From: Streptomyces antibioticus
GTDB taxonomy: Bacteria; Actinomycetota; Actinomycetes; Streptomycetales; Streptomycetaceae
NCBI RefSeq assembly: GCF_001514065.1
Contig: NZ_KQ948423.1
Coordinates: 496,001 to 560,000, forward strand
Length of the DNA stretch: 64,000 nt
Direction: 5' to 3'
Of this stretch, positions 55,687-63,418 are shown in pieces (the first letter of the stretch is position 1; each line of letters opens with the position of its first letter). The position numbers were made by a program, and so were the translations under genes. The notes under the pieces were generated by a model. That model worked only from the letters and a program-made list of their open reading frames with translations, was not told the DNA's origin and searched no databases.

Positions 55687-55703
55687 TGCTGGTACTGACA
55701 GCA
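55687..55703. promoter_or_regulatory. Candidate operator between MFS and XRE genes
   Basis: An inverted repeat (tgctg-N7-cagca, sequence tgctggtactgacagca) lies in the middle of the 109-bp divergent region, 49 bp before the MFS start and 45 bp before the XRE start. It is the most symmetrical element there and is likely bound by the XRE regulator. Confidence 0.5.
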
Positions 55704-55747
55704 CCTGGCAGCGCACGGGCCGGGCGTCGACGATGGGGGATGTGACG

Positions 55748-56596
55748 ATGGGGACGACACAGCGCCGCCGACCTGAGCTGGCCGCCTTCCTGCGCAGCAG
55801 ACGGGCGCGGGTGACACCGGCGGACGTGGGGATGCCACCGGGCCTGCGGCGCCGTACACCGGGGTTACGGCGTGAGGAGGTCGCCCAGCTCTCCGGGGTG
55901 GGCGTGACCTGGTACACGTGGCTGGAGCAGGGCCGCCCGATCAACGCCTCCGCGCAGGTGCTGGACGCCGTGGCCCGCACCCTGCTTCTCGATCCGCCGG
56001 AGCGGGAGCATCTGTACCACCTGGCGGACGTGCCGTACTCCGCCGTGCCGGAGGCCGCCGCGCAGACCGTGAGCCCGGAGGTACGGGGCATCATCGACGC
56101 CCTCGCACCACGCCCGGCGGTGGTGTACAACTCGCGGTTCGACATCCTGGCCGCCAACGACGTCTACCGCACTCTGTTCGAAGTGCCGCTGCTGCAGAGC
56201 TCCGGTCGCCTCCCCAACGCGCTGTGGGGGCTGTTCACCGCGGCGGAGGACGACTGCCCGCTGGTGTTCCGGGAGACGGAGCTGCCGGTGATGGTCGCGA
56301 CCCTGCGCGCGACCTACGGAGTGCATGCCGGCGAGCCCGCCTGGGAGGGCTTCATAGGCAAGCTGTCCGCGGCGAGTCCGCTGTTCGCCCGGCTGTGGGA
56401 GAGCGGCGACGTGGCGGAGCCCGGACGGCGTGTGAAGACGTTCCGGCATGCGGCGGTGGGCGAGCTGCGGATGACGTCGGTTTCGCTGTCGATCCACGGG
56501 ATGCCGGAGTGCCGGATCGTCGTCTACACGCCGGACGACGAGGAGACGGCGCGGCGGACGGCCCGTCTGATGGAAATGAAAAATCCCGCCCACTAG
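55748..56596 (+). CDS. XRE-family regulator with MmyB-like ligand-binding domain
   Basis: The 282-residue regulator has an N-terminal helix-turn-helix (LAAFLRSRRARVTPADVG, LRREEVAQLSGVGVTWYTWLEQGR) and a C-terminal PAS-like ligand domain (VYNSRFDILAANDVYRTLF, HAAVGELRMTSVSLSI). ATG at 55748 has GGGGGA 7 nt upstream; an in-frame ATG at 55733 is less likely. These proteins bind hydrophobic small molecules, sometimes fatty acids, and regulate adjacent genes. It is divergent from the MFS exporter. Its stop codon lies within the terminator hairpin of the downstream, oppositely oriented tRNA-Ala gene. Confidence 0.9.
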   Translation: MGTTQRRRPELAAFLRSRRARVTPADVGMPPGLRRRTPGLRREEVAQLSGVGVTWYTWLEQGRPINASAQVLDAVARTLLLDPPEREHLYHLADVPYSAVPEAAAQTVSPEVRGIIDALAPRPAVVYNSRFDILAANDVYRTLFEVPLLQSSGRLPNALWGLFTAAEDDCPLVFRETELPVMVATLRATYGVHAGEPAWEGFIGKLSAASPLFARLWESGDVAEPGRRVKTFRHAAVGELRMTSVSLSIHGMPECRIVVYTPDDEETARRTARLMEMKNPAH

Positions 56597-56605
56597 GGAC
56601 GGGAT
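56583..56605 (-). terminator. Terminator of second tRNA-Ala, overlapping XRE stop
   Basis: On the minus strand, ATCCCG / CGGGAT arms with an imperfect centre are followed by TTTTTCATTT. The T-tract shows it serves the leftward tRNA transcript. The XRE gene's TAG stop (56594-56596) sits inside it. Confidence 0.75.
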
Positions 56606-56646
56606 CTTCATCAACTGATCTTTGACAACTCAAGAGTGTCGATCTG

Positions 56647-56719
56647 TGGAGCTAAGGAGAATTGAACTCCTGACCTCCTGCATGCCATGCAGGCGCTCTA
56701 CCAACTGAGCTATAGCCCC
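56647..56719 (-). tRNA. tRNA-Ala (anticodon GGC), second identical copy
   Basis: This 73-nt gene is identical to the one at 53515-53587 (same arms, loop ATGGCAT with anticodon GGC, discriminator A, no CCA). The 5-6 bp beyond its 3' end (tctgtggag context) also match, but the 5' flanks differ. Confidence 0.97.
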
Positions 56720-56724
56720 AAGCT

Positions 56725-56753
56725 TTGTTCTTCCCGCTCGGCGGGGCGAACAA
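56725..56753 (-). terminator. Hairpin between phosphatase gene and tRNA-Ala
   Basis: Stacked stems ttgttc / gaacaa and cccgc / gcggg with 2-nt internal loops lie 42 bp after the histidine phosphatase stop and 6 bp before the tRNA 5' end. It probably terminates the rsfS-phosphatase transcript. Confidence 0.6.
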
Positions 56754-56794
56754 GAAGAACTTTAGCCTGCGACCTGCCGGAAAGTGAAATCCGA

Positions 56795-57469
56795 TCAGTC
56801 GTCGTCCCCGAGCACCGGTTCCGGCAGGGTGCCGGCGTTGTGCTCGAGGAGCCGCCAGCCACGAGCGCCCTCGCCGAGGACGGACCAGCAGCAGTTGGAG
56901 AGGCCGCCGAGGCTCTCCCAGCTCCCGGCCTCCAGGCCGAGGAGGCGGCCGATGGTGGTGCGGATGGTGCCGCCGTGGCTGACCACCACGAGGGTGCCCC
57001 CGTCGGGGAGCTTGTCGGCGTGCCGGAGCACCACGGGGGCGGCGCGGTCGGCCACCTCGGTCTCCAGCTCGCCGCCGCCGCGGCGGACCGGCTCGCCGCG
57101 CTTCCACGCGGCGTACTCCTCGCCGTAGGAGGCGATGATCTCCTCGTGCGTCAGCCCCTGCCAGGCGCCCGCGTACGTCTCGCGCAGGCCCTCGTCGTGG
57201 CTGACGTCGAGGCCGGTGAGCACGGCGAGCTCGGCGGCCGTGTGGGCGGCCCGCTGGAGGTCCGAGGCGATGATGGCGTCGGGCTTCAGGGAGGCGAGCA
57301 GCCGGGCGGCGCGGCGGGCCTGGGCGACACCGGTCTCGGTGAGGGCGACGTCGGTGGTGCCCTGGAAGCGGCGTTCCACGTTCCAGGAGGTCTGGCCGTG
57401 CCGCCACAGGATGACGCGGCGGCCGCGGCCGCCCCGCTTCGCGTCCGTCACCTCACCGGTGGCGCTCAT
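56795..57469 (-). CDS. Histidine phosphatase (phosphoglycerate mutase-like)
   Basis: The 224-residue member of the histidine phosphatase superfamily has the catalytic RHG in ILWRHGQTSWN (about 22-26), the second conserved Arg/Glu region GTTDVALTETG and DEGLRETYAGAWQGLTHEEI, and the distal histidine in VVVSHGGTIRTTI. Such proteins dephosphorylate small molecules such as 3-phosphoglycerate, alpha-ribazole phosphate or sugar phosphates. The start overlaps the rsfS stop by 4 bp, a conserved actinobacterial pair. The substrate is not determinable from sequence. Confidence 0.92.
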   Translation of the reverse strand: MSATGEVTDAKRGGRGRRVILWRHGQTSWNVERRFQGTTDVALTETGVAQARRAARLLASLKPDAIIASDLQRAAHTAAELAVLTGLDVSHDEGLRETYAGAWQGLTHEEIIASYGEEYAAWKRGEPVRRGGGELETEVADRAAPVVLRHADKLPDGGTLVVVSHGGTIRTTIGRLLGLEAGSWESLGGLSNCCWSVLGEGARGWRLLEHNAGTLPEPVLGDDD

Positions 57470-57912
57470 CGCCAGTCACCACCGAGGTCGGCGGACTCCT
57501 CGGCGGCCTGAAGCTCGGCGTGCTCGGCGGCCTTGCCGCGGGTGGCCTTGGCGTCCTCGGGCAGGTCCAGCTCGGGGCAGTCCTTCCACAGCCGCTCCAG
57601 GGCGTAGAAGACACGCTCCTCGCTGTGCTGGACGTGGACGACGATGTCGACGTAGTCGAGCAGGATCCAGCGGGCGTCCCGGTCGCCCTCGCGGCGGACC
57701 GGCTTGGCGCCGAGCTCCTTCTGCAGGCGCTCCTCGATCTCGTCGACGATCGACTTGACCTGGCGGTCGTTGGGCGCGGAGGCCAGCAGGAAGGCGTCCG
57801 TGATCGACAGCACGTCGCTCACGTCGTAGGCGATGATGTCGTGCGCGAGCTTGTCGGCAGCCGCCTGCGCGGCGGTGTGGATGAGCTCGATGGAGCGGTC
57901 AGTGGCGGTCAC
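57466..57912 (-). CDS. rsfS: Ribosomal silencing factor RsfS
   Basis: The 148-residue protein binds ribosomal protein L14 and blocks 30S-50S joining in nutrient limitation. The family core runs ISDVLSITDAFLLASAPNDR-like (VSDVLSITDAFLLASAPNDR), GARWILLDYVDIVVHVQ-like (DARWILLDYVDIVVHVQHSE) and YALERLWKDCPELD. A 30-residue acidic/Ala-rich C-terminal tail is typical for actinobacteria. ATG at 57912. It is coupled to the histidine phosphatase gene by a 4-bp overlap and separated from the upstream LCP-like gene by a strong palindromic terminator. Confidence 0.94.
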   Translation of the reverse strand: MTATDRSIELIHTAAQAAADKLAHDIIAYDVSDVLSITDAFLLASAPNDRQVKSIVDEIEERLQKELGAKPVRREGDRDARWILLDYVDIVVHVQHSEERVFYALERLWKDCPELDLPEDAKATRGKAAEHAELQAAEESADLGGDWR

Positions 57913-58000
57913 TACACGGCTTTCGGTCGGCGGTCACTTGACCTCAAGGGTCTCACGGACCGCCGAGCACACCCCATGTGATTAAGGGACCGCCAGGTGG

Positions 58001-58028
58001 GCCGGGTCGCGGACGTCCGCGACCCGGC
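58001..58028 (-). terminator. Palindromic terminator after the LCP-like gene
   Basis: A perfect 28-bp palindrome (gccgggtcgcggac / gtccgcgacccggc) lies 12 bp after the LCP-like gene's stop and 88 bp before rsfS. With no built-in loop, the centre must open. It separates two transcription units. Confidence 0.8.
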
Positions 58029-58040
58029 CTTCCGGGGCCG

Positions 58041-59750
58041 CTACGAGGACGGCTTGTAGTTCTGGCCGAGGACCACGGAGACGTTCGCGTTCGAGGTGGT
58101 CCTGCCCTTGCTGACGGCGCTGGTGGGCAGGCCCAGGGTCTTGGCGACCTCGGTGGCGTTCTCCTTGTCGGCGGCGTCGGCGTAGACGACCTTGGAGGCG
58201 GCCTGGGTGCCGGAGGCGGTGCCGCCCTCCAGGAAGGTGAAGCCGCCGTTGAGGAGCACCACGCGGGCCTTCTCCGTGTTGTCCTTCACACCGCTGGCGT
58301 TCTGGACGGAGACGCGCACGGCGGCGTCCTGGTCGGGGCTCTTGGCGGTGCCGCCCAGGACGTCCTTGACCACGCTGTCGCTCGCCTGGGCGCTGAGCGT
58401 GCCGTCGGCCTGGACGGGCAGCAGCGCCGTCTTGTAGTCGCCGCCCTTGGCGAGGTCGGCGAGCTTGGCGAGGAAGGTGCCGAGATCCTTGTCGGTGAGC
58501 GACGGATCGAGGATCTGCGCCAGCGTCTGCACGGTGGTCGTGGCGGCCCCCGCGTCGGAGGACAGCTTGCGCAGCACGGCCTGCATGACCTGTCCGAACC
58601 GTTCCAGCTGGGCGTTCTGGGCCTCGCCCGAGGCGCGGTAGGTGGCGTAGGCGACGGCCGTCTTGCCGCTGAGGGTCTGGTCCTTGCCCTTGTGCACCAG
58701 GGGCGCGGTGCCCTTCTTCTTGGCGGCCGGATCGGGCACGTCGGTGTTGGTGTCGACATCGATGTTGCCGACGAGGTCGACGAGGTTCTGCAGGTAGGGG
58801 GTGTCCAGGCGCCAGGTGCCCTGGATCTGGGTGCCGAGGACGGTGTCGATCGCGTCGCGGGTGCCGGAGGAGCCGTCGTCGTCGACCGACTTGGCGAGCG
58901 TGGTCGTGGTGCCGTCGTCGTCGGTCAGGGCGAGCGAGTTGGGCAGCAGGACGGTGGTGCCCTGCTTGGTGGTGGTGTTGTCGACGAGCAGCGCCGTGGA
59001 GGTGCCGCCGCCCTTGGTGTTGTGCAGATGGACGACGATCACGTCACGGTTCTGGGCGGCGGCGGACGTGCCGGTGCCCTTCCCCGAGTCGGACGAGGAC
59101 GACAGCCCGGGCAGCTTCCCGGCGTACCAGAGATAGCCCACGCCGCCGACCGCGACGAGGGCCAGGACGACGACCAGGGCGACGAGCCGGCTGCGGGCGC
59201 GGCGCTTGGCCTCCTCGCGGCGCTCGGTGCGGTTCTCGGTGAAGTTCAGCCAGTCGATGACGTCCTCGGAGTCACCGTCGGGCTCCTCGACGAAGGCGAA
59301 CTGCCCGGTGTGGTAGTCGCGTTCGGAGCCCTCGGACCGGCCGCGCCCGTCCGGCTCCCCGGTCTCGGCCGGGCCGGCCTGCTGCGGGATGTAGGCGGTC
59401 TGTTCGGCGACCCGGGGCTGCTGCGCGCTGGTCGCGGCCTGCCCGTAGGGGTCGTACGGGGCCGCCGGCGCCCCGCCCGGCGCGCCCCCGTAGGGGTCGT
59501 AGGACGGCACGGGGGCCTGCTGCCCGGTGTCGTACGGGTCGTAGCCCTGCGTGGGGTACTGCCCGGCGTACGGGTCGTAGCCGTAACCCTGCTGCGTCTG
59601 CTGCGTCTGCTGCCCGTACGGGTCGTACGGCTGCTGGTGCGGCTGCTGCTGGGGGACCTGCTGGTAGACGGGTCGGCCGTACTCGTCGTAGCCGACGAGC
59701 TGGTACTGGTCGTCGTCGCCGCCGTGGCCCGCGTCGTATCGGTCGTTCAC
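58041..59750 (-). CDS. LytR-CpsA-Psr-like protein with LytR_C domain (catalytically degenerate)
   Basis: This is a 569-residue bitopic membrane protein. It has a cytoplasmic N-terminus rich in Gln, Tyr and Pro with repeated YDPYG units (residues 40-105), a membrane helix (188-209), an extracellular LCP-like domain (about 235-400) and a C-terminal LytR_C domain (about 475-565, VRVSVQNASGVKD). LCP enzymes attach glycopolymers to peptidoglycan. Here the catalytic SxPRD is replaced by LLPNSL (268-273), so it may bind rather than transfer. GTG 59750 has AGGGG upstream. It sits between nadD (16 bp upstream) and rsfS. Confidence 0.85.
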   Translation of the reverse strand: MNDRYDAGHGGDDDQYQLVGYDEYGRPVYQQVPQQQPHQQPYDPYGQQTQQTQQGYGYDPYAGQYPTQGYDPYDTGQQAPVPSYDPYGGAPGGAPAAPYDPYGQAATSAQQPRVAEQTAYIPQQAGPAETGEPDGRGRSEGSERDYHTGQFAFVEEPDGDSEDVIDWLNFTENRTERREEAKRRARSRLVALVVVLALVAVGGVGYLWYAGKLPGLSSSSDSGKGTGTSAAAQNRDVIVVHLHNTKGGGTSTALLVDNTTTKQGTTVLLPNSLALTDDDGTTTTLAKSVDDDGSSGTRDAIDTVLGTQIQGTWRLDTPYLQNLVDLVGNIDVDTNTDVPDPAAKKKGTAPLVHKGKDQTLSGKTAVAYATYRASGEAQNAQLERFGQVMQAVLRKLSSDAGAATTTVQTLAQILDPSLTDKDLGTFLAKLADLAKGGDYKTALLPVQADGTLSAQASDSVVKDVLGGTAKSPDQDAAVRVSVQNASGVKDNTEKARVVLLNGGFTFLEGGTASGTQAASKVVYADAADKENATEVAKTLGLPTSAVSKGRTTSNANVSVVLGQNYKPSS

Positions 59751-59766
59751 CGGTGCCCCTCTCGGC

Positions 59767-60405
59767 TCACTCGCCGCGGTACAGCTCGCGCTTGTCGATG
59801 TAGCGCACGACTCCGTCCGGCACCATGTACCAGATCGGGTCGCCCTTGGCGACTCTCGCACGGCAGTCTGTGGAGGAGATGGCCAGCGCGGGAACCTCCA
59901 CGAGAGAGACACCGCCCTCCGGGAGCCCGGCGTCGGTCAGGTGGTGGCCCGGCCGGGTCACGCCGATGAAGTGCGCGAGGGAGAACAGCTCCTCCGTGTC
60001 CCGCCAGGTGAGGAGCTGGGCGAGGGCGTCGGCTCCGGTGATGAAGAAGAGGTCCGTGTCGGGGTTGAGCACCCGCAGGTCGCGCAGGGTGTCCACGGTG
60101 TACGTGGGTCCGCCGCGGTCGATGTCGATGCGGCTCACCGAGAACTGCGGGTTCTCGGCGGTGGCGATGACCGTCATCAGATAGCGGTCCTCGGCCGGCG
60201 AGACACTGCGGTGGCTCTTCTGCCACGGCTGCCCGGTCGGTACGAACACCACCTCGTCCAGGTGGAACTGCGCGGCGACCTCACTGGCCGCCACGAGGTG
60301 TCCGTGGTGGATCGGGTCGAACGTTCCGCCCATGACGCCGAGACGGCGCTTGCCGGGGTTCGACGGGCCGTTGACGGGGCCGGTAGGCATGTCCTGCTCT
60401 CCCAT
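59767..60405 (-). CDS. nadD: Nicotinate-nucleotide adenylyltransferase
   Basis: The 212-residue enzyme converts nicotinate mononucleotide and ATP to deamido-NAD. The nucleotidyltransferase motif is [15 protein letters not shown] (HxGH is HHGH), followed by [11 protein letters not shown], the FITGADAL segment and [13 protein letters not shown], the (S/T)xxR motif of the family. Start choices are ATG 60405 (AGGGT upstream) or ATG 60390; the longer open frame to 60528 is not coding. It lies 16 bp upstream of the LCP-like gene and 58 bp downstream of a small membrane protein gene. Confidence 0.95.
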   Translation of the reverse strand: MGEQDMPTGPVNGPSNPGKRRLGVMGGTFDPIHHGHLVAASEVAAQFHLDEVVFVPTGQPWQKSHRSVSPAEDRYLMTVIATAENPQFSVSRIDIDRGGPTYTVDTLRDLRVLNPDTDLFFITGADALAQLLTWRDTEELFSLAHFIGVTRPGHHLTDAGLPEGGVSLVEVPALAISSTDCRARVAKGDPIWYMVPDGVVRYIDKRELYRGE

Positions 60406-60463
60406 GCGTGCAGACCCTACCGGCCCGTTCCGTGGGGCCGGTCTCCCCCAGGCCCTCGGCGGC

Positions 60464-60628
60464 TCAGCGGTCGCGGTTGAAGCGGGTGGTGATCCACAGC
60501 AGAAGCAGCAGGATGACGAACGCGCCACCGCCGGTGAGGTAGGGGCTCAGGCTCTCGTGGTTGCCGCCGTGCTCCTCGCCCTCGGCGGCGAGGGTGACCA
60601 ACTGGGCAGCGGTGCTGTGGAAGCTCAT
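60464..60628 (-). CDS. Small membrane protein, 54 aa
   Basis: This short gene encodes a protein with an amphipathic, Glu/His-rich N-terminus ([17 protein letters not shown]) and one membrane segment ([17 protein letters not shown]) ending in RNRDR. The ATG at 60628 is in the right context and codon usage is typical. It is on the same strand as nadD and the 53-residue membrane protein gene, so it is probably part of that unit. Such proteins are conserved in Streptomyces and have no known function. Confidence 0.7.
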   Translation of the reverse strand: MSFHSTAAQLVTLAAEGEEHGGNHESLSPYLTGGGAFVILLLLLWITTRFNRDR

Positions 60629-60743
60629 CTGGACCTATCCGATGTGGGCGGGATAAAGATGTCGGCCCATCGTAAGCGGGCGGCTCGGCGCCGATCACGC
60701 CGACTCCGCCGTTGGCGCACCGCGACGGAACTTCGGGCCCGTC

Positions 60744-60905
60744 TCAGTCGTCCTTCTGCTTGTAGCCCCGCAGCAGGAACCACGCGGTCAGCACACAGCC
60801 CACCACCATCACGACCAGTACGACCCGGAGCAGATACCCCGACCCTTCCTGCTGGGCTGCGTTCGCGGCTTCGGTCAGCCAGGCGGACGCGGGGCTGTGC
60901 TGCAT
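60744..60905 (-). CDS. Small membrane protein, 53 aa
   Basis: This short protein has one membrane segment (YLLRVVLVVMVVGCVLTAWF) preceded by SPASAWLTEAANAAQQ, and a basic/acidic tail (RGYKQKDD). AAGGAG 8 nt before the ATG at 60905 is a strong ribosome-binding site, which fixes the start. It is divergent from the M48 protease gene and upstream of the 54-residue membrane protein gene. Function is unknown. Confidence 0.78.
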   Translation of the reverse strand: MQHSPASAWLTEAANAAQQEGSGYLLRVVLVVMVVGCVLTAWFLLRGYKQKDD

Positions 60906-61029
60906 GACGGGACTCCTTCGCTGTACTGCCCGTCCACCGTATCTCCGCCTAGGCTGGGCTCTGCTTCGGGGGCGCAAAGGGCCGCACAAGGGTCCGCAAA
61001 GGACCACACTCACGCACATGGGGGAAGAC

Positions 61030-62121
61030 ATGTCCGACGACGGCCACGAGCAGAACGGACACGAGAACGTCCCGAGCAGGCAGCGCAGGCGCTTCCCCGG
61101 GATCTCCTCGCGTGCGTACGAACACCCCGCCGACCGCTCCGCCCTGGTGGCGCTGCGCAAGCTCAGCGGGTTCGACACGGTCTTCAAGGCGCTCAGCGGT
61201 CTGCTGCCCGAGCGGAGCCTCAGGCTCCTGTTCCTGTCCGACTCCGTGCGGGTCTCGGACCAGCAGTTCGCGTACCTCAACGACATGCTGCGGGACGCCT
61301 GTTACATCCTGGACCTGGAGAAGGTCCCGCCGATGTACGTCAGCCAGGACCCGAAGCCGAACGCGATGTGCATCGGCCTGGACGAGCCGATCATCGTGGT
61401 GACGACCGGCCTCGTCGATCTGCTCGACGAGGAGGAGATGCGGGCCGTCGTCGGCCACGAGGTGGGTCACGCCCTGTCCGGCCACGCCGTCTACCGCACC
61501 ATCCTGCTCTTCCTGACGAGCCTCGCCCTGCGGGTGGCGTGGATCCCGCTGGGCAACCTCGCGATCATGGCGATCGTGACCGCGCTGCGCGAGTGGTTCC
61601 GCAAGTCGGAGCTGTCCGCGGACCGCGCGGGCCTCCTCGTCGGCCAGGACCTCCAGGCCTCGATGCGCGGTCTGATGAAGCTCGCCGGCGGCCACCATCT
61701 GCACGAGATGAACGTGGACGCGTTCCTGAAGCAGGCCGAGGAGTACGAGGCGGGCGGCGACCTGCGCGACTCGGTCCTGAAGATCCTGAACGTCCTCCCG
61801 CGCAGCCACCCCTTCACCACGGTCCGCGCGGCCGAGCTGAAGAAGTGGTCCGAGTCCCGCGACTACCAGCGCCTGATGGACGGCCACTACCCGCGCCGCA
61901 CCGAGGACAAGGACACGTCGGTCACCGACTCCTTCCGCGAGTCGGCGTCGAGCTACGCGACCAACGTCAAGAGCTCCAAGGACCCGCTGATGAAGCTGGT
62001 CACGGACATCGCGGGCGGCGCGGGCGACCTGGGCGGCAGGGTCCGCCGAGGCTTCGGCGGCTTCACGACCACGAAGGAGCAACCCCAGGACCAGCCCCCG
62101 AGGGAAACGGACGACGACTGA
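61030..62121 (+). CDS. M48-family metalloprotease
   Basis: The 363-residue zinc protease has the catalytic motif HEVGH (143-147; zinc ligands H143 and H147, catalytic E144) and third ligand in SELSADRAG (E194). Two hydrophobic segments (ILLFLTSLALRVAWIPLG and AIMAIVTAL region, about 158-185) suggest membrane association. Homologues (HtpX/CAAX-like) degrade misfolded or membrane proteins. The C-terminal ~100 residues are charged and disordered. ATG 61030 was chosen (preceded by GGGGGAAG), an ATG at 61018 is possible. Confidence 0.88.
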   Translation: MSDDGHEQNGHENVPSRQRRRFPGISSRAYEHPADRSALVALRKLSGFDTVFKALSGLLPERSLRLLFLSDSVRVSDQQFAYLNDMLRDACYILDLEKVPPMYVSQDPKPNAMCIGLDEPIIVVTTGLVDLLDEEEMRAVVGHEVGHALSGHAVYRTILLFLTSLALRVAWIPLGNLAIMAIVTALREWFRKSELSADRAGLLVGQDLQASMRGLMKLAGGHHLHEMNVDAFLKQAEEYEAGGDLRDSVLKILNVLPRSHPFTTVRAAELKKWSESRDYQRLMDGHYPRRTEDKDTSVTDSFRESASSYATNVKSSKDPLMKLVTDIAGGAGDLGGRVRRGFGGFTTTKEQPQDQPPRETDDD

Positions 62122-62150
62122 AAAACGCCGAGGGAGGCCGACGCCGGGAA

Positions 62151-62182
62151 GGGGCGCGGGGAACTGCGCGACCAGCCACAAC
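62151..62182 (+). repeat. Dispersed GC-rich repeat, short form
   Basis: This block (ggggcgcggggaactgcgcg, then accagccacaac) is identical over 32 bp to the copy at 18230. It lies between the M48 gene and a convergent membrane protein gene. Confidence 0.75.
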
Positions 62183-62244
62183 ACCGCCGCACCCGCCACA
62201 CCGCAGAACCCCCGACGGCGCCTAGGCACCGACCAAACCCGGCG

Positions 62245-63318
62245 TCACCCCTTGGGCAACGCCCCGGCCGCCAACGTCCCGCAAACCGCCGTGGCCCGAT
62301 CCGTGGCGAACGGATCGGTCCCCACCGGCCCCCCCGCCTTCGCCGTCTGCCCCGCCAGCAGCGGACTCAGCACATCCGCCGCGTTGTCACCGCAGGACAG
62401 CGGCCCGGCCTGGACGTACGACGTGGACAGCTGCGCCTGATGCAGCCGTACGTCCTCCCGGTCGAACCGGAAGTGCAGCTCCCGCCGGACGGTGAACAGC
62501 GAGACCTCCGCCTTGGCACCGGCCCCGGCGGGCCGCAGCGCGTACACGTACGTGTGGTCCGCGGTCACCTCGAGGATCGTGGACTCGGTCTCGCTCACGA
62601 CCAGGGTCCCGCGCACGCGGATCTGCGGGTCGGCCAGCTTGACGCTCCTGGCGTCGAAGCGAACCAGCCACCCGGTCACCGCGTGCCGTCCGTCCGCGGC
62701 CGGATGGCTCAGGCTCTCGTCGAACTGGAGGTGCTGGTCGGCGGGGAGCAGGACGCGGACGGGCCGGGTCTCGCCGCCGGTGAGCACCTCCGGGTAGAGC
62801 GCGGACCGGACCAGGTACTCCTTGACCGTGTCCAGCGCGCTCATCACCTGGGTCTCGGAGAAGTGCGAGGTGTCGCGCGCGGCGGGCAGCGTGATCCCGG
62901 CGGCGCCGATGCGGAACTGCGCGGCGGGGCTGTGGTCGTACAGGTACTCGGGGTCGGCCGCGCCCGGCACCTTGCCCACGGGGGCGAGCGGGACGACGGT
63001 GGTCTGGAGGGGCATCGAGACGTCCCGTATCGCGGCGGGGGTCTGGTAGGGGTGCCGTACGCCCATGTAGATCGCCGTGCCGAAGGCGAGGGCGATCAGC
63101 AGGACGAGGGCGAGTGCCTGCCGGGACAGTCCCCGGCGCATCGGTGGGCGGCGTCGGACGGCGGGGGCGTGGTCGGCCATGCGCTCCTGCGCGGAGTACT
63201 CCTGGAGCCGGGCAGCACGAACGAACGACTCGTCGAACACGACGGATCGGTACTCGTCCTCACCACCCCCGGGGCCGCCCTCGGGCGCACCCTCAGGTGG
63301 TTCTCCAGGCCCTCCCAT
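62245..63318 (-). CDS. Membrane protein with extracellular domain, 357 aa
   Basis: This bitopic membrane protein has an acidic Pro/Gly N-terminus with the motif EYRSVVFDESFVRAARLQE (22-40), one membrane helix (69-86, LALVLLIALAFGTAIYM), and a ~270-residue external domain with FDARSVKLADPQIRVRGTLV and ending with a Gly/Ala tail. Two cysteines near the C-terminus (LSCGDNAADV, AVCGTLAAG) could form a disulfide. It shares the N-terminal FDExFxRAA motif with the 63419-63997 gene, so both are probably paralogous. Function is unknown. Confidence 0.8.
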   Translation of the reverse strand: MGGPGEPPEGAPEGGPGGGEDEYRSVVFDESFVRAARLQEYSAQERMADHAPAVRRRPPMRRGLSRQALALVLLIALAFGTAIYMGVRHPYQTPAAIRDVSMPLQTTVVPLAPVGKVPGAADPEYLYDHSPAAQFRIGAAGITLPAARDTSHFSETQVMSALDTVKEYLVRSALYPEVLTGGETRPVRVLLPADQHLQFDESLSHPAADGRHAVTGWLVRFDARSVKLADPQIRVRGTLVVSETESTILEVTADHTYVYALRPAGAGAKAEVSLFTVRRELHFRFDREDVRLHQAQLSTSYVQAGPLSCGDNAADVLSPLLAGQTAKAGGPVGTDPFATDRATAVCGTLAAGALPKG

Positions 63319-63418
63319 ATCTTCAGGGTAGGTCTCTGGGAGGTCAGGTAAACGCCCCGCCGCACGACAAGTTCTGACAGGTTCTCACCAGGATCGTCAG
63401 CGGATGGCCGGCAAGCGG

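Noticed and set aside
56647-56719. tRNA-Ala as an occupied integration site (att)
   Set aside because: No integrase gene or direct repeat of only the tRNA 3' end was found; the whole tRNA is duplicated, so an att origin is not supported.
61491-61820. Minus-strand open frame opposite the M48 gene
   Set aside because: Antisense shadow; the plus strand has the HEVGH motif and full protease domain.
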